Origin: Irregularibacter muris | GTDB lineage: Bacteria > Bacillota > Clostridia > Eubacteriales > Garciellaceae | Reading direction: 5' to 3' | Length of the DNA stretch: 64,000 bases | Assembly: GCF_024622505.1 (NCBI RefSeq) | Contig: NZ_JANKAS010000005.1 | Location: 124,001 to 188,000, forward strand | Notes under the pieces: model-generated | Told to the model about the DNA's origin: nothing | Databases searched by the model: none | Seen by the model: only the letters and a program-made list of their open reading frames with translations | Shown here: one piece after another, positions 7,219 through 15,016 of the stretch | How the letters are laid out: each line of letters opens with the position of its first letter | How positions within the stretch are numbered: position 1 is the stretch's first letter | Program-made: the position numbers and the translations under genes

Positions 7219-8901
7219 TTGAACTTTACACCTAATCAACCTACTAAAGAGGAAAGAAAAAAAATATTATTAGAGTTATTACAGCAGGAAAATCGAGAAG
7301 AAGACTTTCCTTATCTATTGGAAGCCTTGAGCCCTCCAGCAGATATTACCAATATCGCTCCCCTAGGTTCTGGAAAAAACATACGTATTGGGATCATTGG
7401 AGGAGGCGCTGCAGGATTATCTGCTGCTTTTGAACTGAGAAAACTCGGTTATGATATCACTATTTTCGACGCCTTGGAAGACCGTATAGGAGGCAGGATC
7501 TATACCCGCTACTTTGACTCCCAAAAAAGATATTATGGAGAATTAGGTGCCATGAGATTACCCATTTCCCATGAAACCCTATGGCATTATATTGATCTGT
7601 TTGATTTAAAAACCCGGCCCTTTATTCAATCTACTCCTGGAGACATTTTTTATATTCGCCATCGTTATGCCTGTAATGATCCAGAGGAGACTAGCGTCAT
7701 GAGAAATATCTATCCTGCTTTTGACCTCACCCCCCAAGAAAAAATCACCCCTTGGCGGAAATTGTCTAACAGTGCTATTAATCCTCCCCTTCTGGCTTTA
7801 CCTCCTGCCGTGCGTCAAGAGATTATTGAAATTAGAAAGGAGTATAGTCCAGAGATCGTCGCTTTGGATTCTTTGAAGATCAAGGATTTATATCAAAGAG
7901 CAGGTCTTAGCCGAGGCGCTGTAGATATGTTGGGTAATCTCTCCCCCTTAATAGGAGATTTTTATTACAATAGTACCATGGAGCTATACCAAGAAATCTA
8001 TTCCTTGGATTTTGAATCTCTTTATCGTATTGAGGGCGGGACAACGGAACTTCCCCTGGCCTTTTATCATTCCTTTTGGGATGCTAATGTAGGACGCTAT
8101 TATCCTAATATTCCGCCCCACTTATTAGGTGAGGTTACCTGGATGGATGGACATTGGGTAGAGCAAATTCAACAGCCCATGAGCGGTGGTCCCGTTACCC
8201 TTTGTTATAAAAGCAAGAAAAATCCTAGAACACATCAACAAACCTTTGATTATATTGTTTGTGCTATTCCTTTTTCTACTTTACGCCATGTGGAATTATG
8301 TCCTCTATTTTCCAGTGATAAAATGCAGGCTATTCAGGAGCTCACCTATGAAAATTCCTTTAAATCTGCTCATTTTTATGCTCAACGCTTTTGGGAAAAT
8401 CCTGGCATACTCTGTGGTCCCAAACTAGGAGGAAATTCCGCTACTGATCGTCCTGTTACATCCCTATGGTATCCTTCAGACCATAGCCAATATATAGATG
8501 CACCTACCCTACCTCCGCAAGAACCAGGAGTATTATTGGCTACCTATAATTACGCCTTAGATGCCAATCGTCTAGGAAATCTCCCTGCTCGTAGAAGACT
8601 TCATGAGATTCAAAGACAGATTGCACAGATCCACTGCCTTCCTAAGGACTATATAGACACCCTTCTCCTTGATCATGCTAGTGTAAATTGGAATGATGAA
8701 CAGTGGTTTTTAGGAGGCTTTGCCTATTACAGTCCCGGGCAAAAAAACACCTTCTCGTGGTCTGCTAAAAAACCTGAATATCAAAATAGAGTTTTCTTTG
8801 CAGGAGAACATGTTTCTGGTAAGCATGCTTGGATACAGGGTGCTCTAAAAACAGGTATGGAAGCGGCAAATAATGTTGCTATGGCTAATAAATATAAGTG
8901 A
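7219..8901 (+). CDS. Flavin-containing amine oxidase family protein
   Basis: 560 residues. After a 55-residue N-terminal extension comes a dinucleotide-binding fold (IRIGIIGGGAAGLSAAFEL, about 56-75) with the acidic end of strand 2 in TIFDA and the RIGGRI motif; the C-terminal FFAGEHVSGKHAWIQGAL segment is the second FAD contact typical of monoamine and L-amino-acid oxidases. It should oxidise an amine or amino acid with FAD; substrate unknown. TTG 7219 is the start, 6 bases after AAGGAGGT; no in-frame ATG is as well placed. The N-terminal extension has no signal peptide. The gene stands alone. The upstream duplicated CATATACTA segment suggests possible sporulation control. Confidence 0.88.
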   Translation: MNFTPNQPTKEERKKILLELLQQENREEDFPYLLEALSPPADITNIAPLGSGKNIRIGIIGGGAAGLSAAFELRKLGYDITIFDALEDRIGGRIYTRYFDSQKRYYGELGAMRLPISHETLWHYIDLFDLKTRPFIQSTPGDIFYIRHRYACNDPEETSVMRNIYPAFDLTPQEKITPWRKLSNSAINPPLLALPPAVRQEIIEIRKEYSPEIVALDSLKIKDLYQRAGLSRGAVDMLGNLSPLIGDFYYNSTMELYQEIYSLDFESLYRIEGGTTELPLAFYHSFWDANVGRYYPNIPPHLLGEVTWMDGHWVEQIQQPMSGGPVTLCYKSKKNPRTHQQTFDYIVCAIPFSTLRHVELCPLFSSDKMQAIQELTYENSFKSAHFYAQRFWENPGILCGPKLGGNSATDRPVTSLWYPSDHSQYIDAPTLPPQEPGVLLATYNYALDANRLGNLPARRRLHEIQRQIAQIHCLPKDYIDTLLLDHASVNWNDEQWFLGGFAYYSPGQKNTFSWSAKKPEYQNRVFFAGEHVSGKHAWIQGALKTGMEAANNVAMANKYK

Positions 8902-8908
8902 TAGGATA

Positions 8909-8944
8909 AAAAGATATGCTCATTTAAAATGAGCATATCTTTTT
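8909..8944. terminator. Bidirectional terminator between amine oxidase and VanZ-like gene
   Basis: A palindrome of about 16 bp per arm (AAAAGATATGCTCATT and its complement) with T runs on both strands. The VanZ-like gene's stop codon lies inside it. Confidence 0.85.
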
Positions 8945-9501
8945 AAGAATTTTTCTTTTACTATAGCATACATAAAATACCCCATCATTCCCCCTAAGGT
9001 ATTTAGTATTAAATCATCTACATTAAAGCTTCTAGACATAATCAATCCCGTATAGGAAAAAATAATCTGGTACACTTCGATGGTTAAGGAAGTAAAAAAC
9101 AGATGTTTCAGCGCCCTTTTCCAACTTTTCACTTCAAATAATAGATGTAGATACACGCCCAAGGGAAACAACATAATGAAGTTATAAAAGGATAACTTCA
9201 CAGAGTTCCAGAAAAACCAATCAAGTCCCCTTATATGATAATGCTCTATCCACTCTATAACAAACCTAAAGGGGACCAACTGAAAAAAGCTCTTCCAATA
9301 CTCCCGATAACCATTTTCTATATATGGAGGAATGTTTAGTCCTCCGGTAGTTACTTGGAAAACATTTAGCATATAGAAAATGAAACTATAAAAAACCAAT
9401 CTCTTTACAATATTCTTTTTACCCTTCCTTATAAAATCTACAATGATGTAGATGAGAAGTATTATAGTAAATAACACAGGTATATCCAAATTAAAATACA
9501 A
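8920..9501 (-). CDS. VanZ-like membrane protein
   Basis: 193 residues with about five hydrophobic segments. The C-terminal FNVDDLILNTLGGMMGY motif is the hallmark of the VanZ-like family, named after the teicoplanin-resistance accessory gene but widespread in Firmicutes without a known biochemical role. The start is TTG 9501 behind GGGGG. It is not linked to van ligase genes, although a VanRS-like pair and a D,D-carboxypeptidase lie 3-6 kb away. A role in resistance should not be assumed. Confidence 0.8.
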   Translation of the reverse strand: MYFNLDIPVLFTIILLIYIIVDFIRKGKKNIVKRLVFYSFIFYMLNVFQVTTGGLNIPPYIENGYREYWKSFFQLVPFRFVIEWIEHYHIRGLDWFFWNSVKLSFYNFIMLFPLGVYLHLLFEVKSWKRALKHLFFTSLTIEVYQIIFSYTGLIMSRSFNVDDLILNTLGGMMGYFMYAIVKEKFLKRYAHFK

Positions 9502-9599
9502 ATTTCTTCCCCCTTTATCCTCAATCTCTTCTTAGTATAACTTTAACTGTCTTTATACTCCGTCAAGGCATAACATATCCTACCCAAACAACCTTTGCC

Positions 9600-10898
9600 C
9601 TAGATTATTACACCTATATTTCTTCTTTTATATACACTAGAAATTAACCCGATGATGGCAAAATACACAATCATAGATAATCCTCCGTAGCTAACAAAAG
9701 GCATTCCTATAGCCACTATAGGAACAAAACCAAGGGTCATGAGAATATTCCAGATATACTGAAGAGAAATAATCAAAGCAAAGCCTATGGCTAATAATTT
9801 CCCATAACTATCCTGTACTCTAGTTCCTAATTTCGCCAGCCTACAGATAAAAATAATCGCTAACGCCACCATTACAAACCCTGCTAACCATCCAAAGGCA
9901 TAGACCAAATAGGTAAAGATAAAGTCAGTATGGAGCTGTGGCAATGAAATATTTTCCATGGCAAAACCCCTTCCAAAAAAACCTGCCGATAAGATAGTCT
10001 TTGAGGATTGAATGGTCATATAGCCCACTCCATTAGGGTCCCTATAAGGGTTAATAAAACTAAGCAACCGTACCAAACTATAGGAATGCCCTCCAATCTT
10101 AAACATCATAATTGCAAAAAAAGCTATCGATGTTCCTAAAACATGATATAATCTAGCACCAGAGAAATACATCATAGGCAAAGCTGCCACTAAAAACAAT
10201 AAAGCAGACACCAAGGAAAATCCTATAGCAATCAGAAAAAAGGGAACAACAACAACTCCAATGCCTAAAAGAATTTTCTTAGGTTGTTGCCAATCCAAAT
10301 TTGTAAATATTCCCCCTAAAGAAATAATCAACAAATAGGGGCTCATGGCTATAAAATTAACATCTCGACCAAATACATATAGATTAGGTCGTCCCTGGGA
10401 CAGTTTCCCTTTGCTCAAAACAAAAATTAGCATAAGAATAGTAAACCCGTAAATATGCTTTGAATACGGTTGGATTTTTTTATAGTCTACAAAATAAAGG
10501 GCAACTCCTATACTCATTCCTACTATGATGTAAAATATACTTTTCCCTAGGGATAAATATTGATAATTGCCACCAGCTTGTCCATAACGTTGTAGAGAAT
10601 AAATAGTCATCAATCCAATACCAGAAAAAAGAGAAACTAAAAGAAGGATACCCCAATCCGGTGCGGGCCTATGGATCTCATGCAGTTGTTTTCCGATGGT
10701 TTCGGCCTTTCCCATTTGTCTAATAGCCCTTTGGACTGCCTCTTCTTCCTCTATCCCTCTGTCTTGGTTTTCCTCAATGATGGCATAAAGATGATCTTCT
10801 ATTTCGAGTTTAATTTGTTTATGGACATCCTTCCACTTTATATAGAAACATACCTTCCCTATGTATTCTTCAATAAGAATTCTATTTTGCTCCTTCAT
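9600..10898 (-). CDS. FtsW/RodA/SpoVE-family protein with N-terminal PadR-linked domain
   Basis: 432 residues. Residues 1-75 form a soluble helical module (EEYIGKVCFYIKWKDVHKQI ... EEAVQRAIRQMG) resembling the permease-prefix/HAAS-type domains encoded beside PadR regulators. The remainder has about ten membrane segments with SEDS-family features: LSAGFFGRGFA, HTDFIFTYLVYAFG and a C-terminal GMPFVSYGGLS. SEDS proteins polymerise lipid II glycan strands. ATG 10898 overlaps the PadR stop as ATGA and has GGAGGGG 7 bases upstream, so the two are translationally coupled. The extra domain suggests that activity is linked to the PadR-controlled stress response. Whether it is a working glycosyltransferase cannot be told here. 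Confidence 0.85.
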   Translation of the reverse strand: MKEQNRILIEEYIGKVCFYIKWKDVHKQIKLEIEDHLYAIIEENQDRGIEEEEAVQRAIRQMGKAETIGKQLHEIHRPAPDWGILLLVSLFSGIGLMTIYSLQRYGQAGGNYQYLSLGKSIFYIIVGMSIGVALYFVDYKKIQPYSKHIYGFTILMLIFVLSKGKLSQGRPNLYVFGRDVNFIAMSPYLLIISLGGIFTNLDWQQPKKILLGIGVVVVPFFLIAIGFSLVSALLFLVAALPMMYFSGARLYHVLGTSIAFFAIMMFKIGGHSYSLVRLLSFINPYRDPNGVGYMTIQSSKTILSAGFFGRGFAMENISLPQLHTDFIFTYLVYAFGWLAGFVMVALAIIFICRLAKLGTRVQDSYGKLLAIGFALIISLQYIWNILMTLGFVPIVAIGMPFVSYGGLSMIVYFAIIGLISSVYKRRNIGVII

Positions 10899-11230
10899 AC
10901 AAGCCCCTCCCCTAATACCTGATCCACCGTGCGACGAAAGAGTCTCCACTCCTCCTGCTTATCCCTTAGAGAGGTCTTTCCTTTTTTGGTAATGCGATAG
11001 TATTTCCTTTTACGTCCACTATCCCCATGATCCCAAAAGGATTCCACCAATCCATCAGATTCTAGGGAATGTAAGATAGGATATAGCGTCCCTTCTTTAA
11101 AGGTAAAAACCCCACTAGATTTTTCCTCTATTTTCTTAATCATCTGATAACCATACATAGATTCCTGTTCCAATAAACTCAAAACCAGAATCATCGTACT
11201 TCCCTTCATTAATTCTTTATTAATCTTCAT
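10895..11230 (-). CDS. PadR-family transcriptional repressor
   Basis: 111 residues, the size of a single winged-helix PadR domain plus a short C-terminal helix. The N-terminal MKGSTMILVLSLLEQESMYG and the wing KEGTLYPILHSLESDGLV with GRKRKYYRIT are diagnostic. PadR proteins repress their own operon and sense small molecules or envelope stress. It is the first gene of a two-gene operon with the FtsW-like gene (4-base ATGA overlap). ATG 11230 follows AGGAGGTGGGTA. The promoter at 11279-11307 is close to consensus; an operator is not obvious. Confidence 0.92.
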   Translation of the reverse strand: MKINKELMKGSTMILVLSLLEQESMYGYQMIKKIEEKSSGVFTFKEGTLYPILHSLESDGLVESFWDHGDSGRKRKYYRITKKGKTSLRDKQEEWRLFRRTVDQVLGEGLV

Positions 11231-11278
11231 TACCCACCTCCTATATGCTCCACTTCAATACCTCGAATATCTATGTAT

Positions 11279-11307
11279 AGTATAATTTATTTTTCATGGT
11301 TTATCAA
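11279..11307 (-). promoter_or_regulatory. Predicted sigma-A promoter of the padR-ftsW-like operon
   Basis: Minus-strand TTGATA, exactly 17 bases, TATACT, about 50 bases upstream of the PadR start codon. Confidence 0.7.
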
Positions 11308-11451
11308 GATCAAAATCAATAATATTAGGCTTAAGGCATTACGTTATATGATCTTGTACTCAATGTTATAGTTAGGGGATCCATAAACCATAATTTATTG
11401 CACAATTTAAGAAAAATACGTCGTAGACTGCCCTTCTTTTTATGATAGGAA

Positions 11452-11627
11452 CAGCTGTATTAGTTAAATTCCGACTTGCTACGTTTGAGGTAAGAGTTTG
11501 TAAAATTTGCTTTCAGCAGCGTCAAAAACTCGCTTTGCTCAAACACTTGACTTAAAACGCTTGCAGCTGCATTAACAAACTCTAAACCCCTACACTATGT
11601 CAAGTCTCCATTTAACTAATCCAGCTG
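11452..11627 (-). repeat. Structured inverted-repeat element, copy B
   Basis: A 176-bp unit bounded by CAGCTG at both ends. Its terminal inverted repeats of 18 bp (11452-11469 and 11610-11627) have one mismatch. An inner 9-bp stem AGAGTTTGT/ACAAACTCT and a central GTCAA...TTGAC hairpin follow. Read on the minus strand it aligns with the plus-strand copy at 11761-11941, so the two copies face each other. It has no open reading frame. Paired arms differ between copies in a compensating way. Confidence 0.75.
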
Positions 11628-11664
11628 ATCTGCAAACAGTGCGTTATAAAAAGGCTTGTCATCG

Positions 11665-11760
11665 TAAGAGAAGCGAAGAGTCTAGGGTTTTGTTTTTAGG
11701 TCTATGATCTTTTACTGAAGCTTAGATAGCAACCAGCTTTGCAACCCACTATTTATGTGT
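11665..11760 (+). repeat. Degenerate partial copy of the structured repeat
   Basis: GAAGAGTCTAGGGTTTTGTT at 11675-11694, followed by a TGAAGCTTAGATAG string, parallels GAAGAGACTTAGGGTTTGTT and TGAAGCTAGATAG in copy A. Terminal repeats are not preserved, so this is a decayed or interrupted copy. Confidence 0.4.
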
Positions 11761-11941
11761 CAGCTGGGCGAGTTAAATGGAGATTTTGCTTTGTGAAGAG
11801 ACTTAGGGTTTGTTAATGAAGCTAGATAGGCGCTTTAAGTCAAGTGTCTGAGCGTAGCGAGTTGTAGGCGTGTCCTAGGTAGCGAATTTACAAACCCTTG
11901 TTCTCGAACATGGGCAAAACGGAATTTAACTCGCCCAGCTG
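11761..11941 (+). repeat. Structured inverted-repeat element, copy A
   Basis: A 181-bp unit with perfect 18-bp terminal inverted repeats (11761-11778 and 11924-11941) that begin and end with CAGCTG. Inside, AGGGTTTGT (11805-11813) pairs with ACAAACCCT (11890-11898), enclosing the conserved segment TTTAAGTCAAGTGTCTGAGC. No reading frame. It could be a miniature mobile element or a structured RNA. Related units are at 11452-11627 and 51810-51985. Confidence 0.75.
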
Positions 11942-11996
11942 TTACTATTTATAATATGTGACATACTCTGTGACATATTTATCTCCAAAAACGAAT

Positions 11997-12022
11997 AAAG
12001 GAAAGTCATTTGACTTCCCTTT
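11997..12022 (-). terminator. Probable terminator of the D,D-carboxypeptidase gene
   Basis: A 12-pair stem with one mismatch around AAGTCA/TGACTT, followed on the minus strand by a moderately T-rich tract, 33 bases after the stop codon. Confidence 0.5.
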
Positions 12023-12054
12023 ATCCTTTCTATATCTTCAAGTGCTATATAACA

Positions 12055-12963
12055 TCACTTAATATTTTTATAAAGTTCTATGGTATCCTCTATTTGGGCT
12101 TTATCTGGATTGGAAATATCCCTTAAGGGTGCTCCCATAACGATAACAATATATTCTTGTCCATTCTTTACTCCAAGCGTGGCCCAACATTGTCCTGCTT
12201 CCTCGGTAGTACCAGATTTCCCTCCCAGGATTTGAAAATCTTTTTCTTCTCTTCCCTGTAGTTGGGAAAGAACAGTAGAAATCAAGGTAATCCCCTGGGG
12301 ATGATCAGAAGTGGAAGTGGTGTGAAAGCTTTCCTTTGTAAAGATGGCTCTAAAATCTCCATTGTCTAAGGCATAATCTAAAAGTTTTGCTATATCTTGG
12401 GCTGTGGTGTATTGATTTTTGTCATGCAATCCTTCTGGATTGGTAAAGTGGGTACCCTCCAGGCCCAATTCTACAGCTTTATCATTCATTAGAGTGACAA
12501 AATTTTCAACACTACCCCCAATATGAATGGCAAGGGAATTGGCCGCTTCTCCCCCTGAGCTTAATATGGTTCCATATAAAAGATCTCTATAGGTCACCGC
12601 TTCTCGTCCATAAAATCCTGCCATAGAAGCATTATGGGCTACCATTTTTTTATAGGTCTCCACATCTACAGGGGCTGTCTTCGATAAATCATCTAAATGT
12701 TCTAGAGCCACTATCGTTGTCATTATCTTTGTTAAGGAAGCAGGATAGACCTTTTTATCCCCCTTTTTTTCATATTCTACTTTTTTATCTCCTCTGTCCA
12801 AGACATAAATATACTTACTGGCATAATTATCTCCTTTGGGAATTCTCACTATTTCCTTTAGATGAAAACCACTAGAAACCAATTCTTTCCCTATAAAAAC
12901 ACATAGGAAGAAAAATATGATCAGAAGTATAGAAGTCCTAAAAAATTTCATCAGTCTTTTCAA
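12055..12963 (-). CDS. D-alanyl-D-alanine carboxypeptidase, S11 (DacA) family
   Basis: About 302 residues. After a short basic start and a membrane segment at about 8-25 comes the penicillin-binding serine peptidase core: PASLTKIM (SxxK), SGGEAAN (SxN equivalent) and GGKSGTT (KTG equivalent). It trims terminal D-Ala from peptidoglycan stem peptides outside the membrane; the N-terminal segment acts as signal or anchor. TTG 12963 is preferred because GGAG (12972-12975) is 8 bases upstream; the GTG in the longer frame is part of that ribosome site. A strong hairpin (13005-13048) separates it from the VanS-like kinase gene, so it may be partly read through. Control by the adjacent VanRS pair is plausible but not shown. 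Confidence 0.9.
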   Translation of the reverse strand: MKRLMKFFRTSILLIIFFFLCVFIGKELVSSGFHLKEIVRIPKGDNYASKYIYVLDRGDKKVEYEKKGDKKVYPASLTKIMTTIVALEHLDDLSKTAPVDVETYKKMVAHNASMAGFYGREAVTYRDLLYGTILSSGGEAANSLAIHIGGSVENFVTLMNDKAVELGLEGTHFTNPEGLHDKNQYTTAQDIAKLLDYALDNGDFRAIFTKESFHTTSTSDHPQGITLISTVLSQLQGREEKDFQILGGKSGTTEEAGQCWATLGVKNGQEYIVIVMGAPLRDISNPDKAQIEDTIELYKNIK

Positions 12964-13004
12964 AAAAATCACTCCATTTAGTTATTAATCCCCTTTTCCA
13001 TCAA

Positions 13005-13048
13005 AACACCCTAATCTTTGATATCATCATATCAAAGATTAGGGTGTT
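13005..13048. terminator. Strong hairpin between VanS-like gene and carboxypeptidase
   Basis: A perfect 20-bp inverted repeat (13005-13024 with 13029-13048, loop CATC) with T tracts on both strands. It ends the two-component operon or attenuates read-through into the carboxypeptidase gene. Confidence 0.8.
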
Positions 13049-13095
13049 ATTTTTGTATTATTTATTAGCAATTCCTTACAACTTTCTTACGAAGT

Positions 13096-14175
13096 TTAAA
13101 GGGGAAGCTTTACATTGATTTTAATGATTTCTTTTTCACTTTCGGCTTGAATACTTCCTCCATGAGCTACTACAATAGACTTAGCAATGGCAAGTCCCAA
13201 CCCAGCTCCTCCCGTTTCAGAACTTCTAGAAAAATCTAGTCTAAAGAATTCATCAAAAATATAGTCCAATTTTGCACTAGGAATAGTTGCTCCATGATTG
13301 ATAACATCTATCTTTATAAACTGTCCTTCTCTTCCCATAAAAACCTTTATTTCACTATTAGGATAGGAATAATTAATAGCATTTCTAATAATATTGTCAA
13401 TTACCCTTTCTATTTTATTAGGATCAATATCTAATCCAATACCTGCTTCAATATCCTTATGAATAGACAGTCCTTTTTCTTGAAGTAAGGGTATAAATTC
13501 ATATATAATTTGCTCCATCATCAAACTAAAATTTACCTGTGTCTTTTCTAGAACAACATCTTTTAAATTATATCGGGTAATATCAAAGAATTCATTGATA
13601 AGATTCTCTAATCTCAAAGCCTTATCATAACTTATCTGGAGATATTTTTTTCGAAACCTCTCACTAATATCCTCTTCTTCCTTTAGGATGGTCAGATATC
13701 CTATAATAGAAGTAAGGGGAGTTTTTAAATCATGGGCCAAATAGATAATCAAATCATTTTTTCTTTTTTCCTCATCCCTAGCCAATTTTTCTTTTTCCCT
13801 CAGACTAAATTTTATATTGTTCATCTTTGTGGTAACATCCTTTAGATCTCCAGAAAGAGAAATTAACTCATCATCATCTTTATAGACATCCTCCATAGCC
13901 GTGATAATTTCATCTGTGTGCCTTAAAGACCTTTTAAATAATAGAAAACCTATAGCAAAACATCCCATGGATAAAAATAATAAGACTAAAAATGCCTTAT
14001 TATTGTCTGCCCAATGATAAAAAGGATACATCATCTCATAGCCATAGTAGATCCTGTTTCCTAATGATAGACGAAAAAAATAAAAAGCTAGAAAAATAAT
14101 TAGAGCATAGATAGAGAATAATAGAACAAATTCTTTAATGAATTTTTTCTTAAAATATTTATAATACTTACTCAA
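13096..14175 (-). CDS. VanS-like sensor histidine kinase
   Basis: 359 residues. Two membrane segments (about 14-34 and 61-80) flank a short external loop with YEMMYPFYHW. After a linker comes the phospho-acceptor box IYLAHDLKTPLTS (His near 148), then N box IIRNAINYSYPNS, a DEFFRLDFSRSSETGG segment and G box GLGLAIAKSI. The order and H-box wording are close to VanS-type kinases of glycopeptide regulation. TTG 14175 overlaps the regulator stop by 8 bases, so the two are coupled. The neighbouring gene is a D,D-carboxypeptidase, which supports a cell-wall signal. No van ligase genes are present. Confidence 0.9.
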   Translation of the reverse strand: MSKYYKYFKKKFIKEFVLLFSIYALIIFLAFYFFRLSLGNRIYYGYEMMYPFYHWADNNKAFLVLLFLSMGCFAIGFLLFKRSLRHTDEIITAMEDVYKDDDELISLSGDLKDVTTKMNNIKFSLREKEKLARDEEKRKNDLIIYLAHDLKTPLTSIIGYLTILKEEEDISERFRKKYLQISYDKALRLENLINEFFDITRYNLKDVVLEKTQVNFSLMMEQIIYEFIPLLQEKGLSIHKDIEAGIGLDIDPNKIERVIDNIIRNAINYSYPNSEIKVFMGREGQFIKIDVINHGATIPSAKLDYIFDEFFRLDFSRSSETGGAGLGLAIAKSIVVAHGGSIQAESEKEIIKINVKLPL

Positions 14176-14848
14176 TGATATAACCTACTCCCCAAATAGT
14201 TTTGATAAATTTTGGTTTTCTAGCATCTTCCTTCATTTTTTCCCTTAATCTTGCGATATGAGTCATGACGGTATTATTATTGTCTAGATATTTTTCTCCC
14301 CACACTTTGATAAAAAGCTCTTCAGAGGAAATAACTTTCCCTCTATTTTGAGCAAGATAGAGTAAAATATTATACTCTAGGGGAGTGAGTTCAATTTCTT
14401 TTTCATAAAGATTTACCCGATGAGAGTCTAGATTGATATGCAAGCCATGAATATCAATAAAATTGCATTTTATTTCCCTATTATATAATTTTGTTCTTCT
14501 AATTTGGGTTTTCACTCTCGCTATAATTTCTAAGGGATTAAAGGGCTTTGTAATATAATCATCTGCTCCCATGGTAAGACCCATGATCTTATCAATGTCT
14601 TCCACCCTTGCCGTGAGCATAATGACAGGAAAATAATATTTTTCTCGAATATTTTTAAGGATAGTAAATCCATCCATATCAGGAAGCATAACATCTAATA
14701 TAGCTAGGTCAAAGTCTTCCCGATGAATGATATCTACTGCCTCTAAACCCCTATGGGTCTTTATTATTTGAAACCCCTCATTTTTCAAGTAAAATTCCAA
14801 TAAATCTGCTATTTCTTTTTCATCTTCTACCACAAGGATTTTCGTCAT
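14168..14848 (-). CDS. VanR-like OmpR-family response regulator
   Basis: 226 residues: receiver domain with VVEDEKEIADLLEFYL, phospho-acceptor Asp near 52 in LDVMLP, Lys in ITKPF; then a winged-helix domain ending in KTIWGVGYIIE. The start at 14848 is fixed by GGAGGGGG six bases upstream; the longer frame has no ribosome site. First gene of the pair, overlapping the VanS-like kinase. Wording of the receiver is VanR-like, but orthology to resistance regulators is inference only. The divergent gene at 15017 could share control. Confidence 0.9.
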   Translation of the reverse strand: MTKILVVEDEKEIADLLEFYLKNEGFQIIKTHRGLEAVDIIHREDFDLAILDVMLPDMDGFTILKNIREKYYFPVIMLTARVEDIDKIMGLTMGADDYITKPFNPLEIIARVKTQIRRTKLYNREIKCNFIDIHGLHINLDSHRVNLYEKEIELTPLEYNILLYLAQNRGKVISSEELFIKVWGEKYLDNNNTVMTHIARLREKMKEDARKPKFIKTIWGVGYIIE

Positions 14849-15016
14849 GTGAATCCCCCTCCTTCTACTTACCTTTTCCTCTATGGTCATTTTACACTAA
14901 TAAGCATAAATATAAAATGCTTTTGGGATTTAGATTTTTCTTAATGCTATAAATTCTTGAAACCACTAAAAAAATAGCTCATAATAAATATATACAAAGT
15001 AAAAGGGGATGAATTT

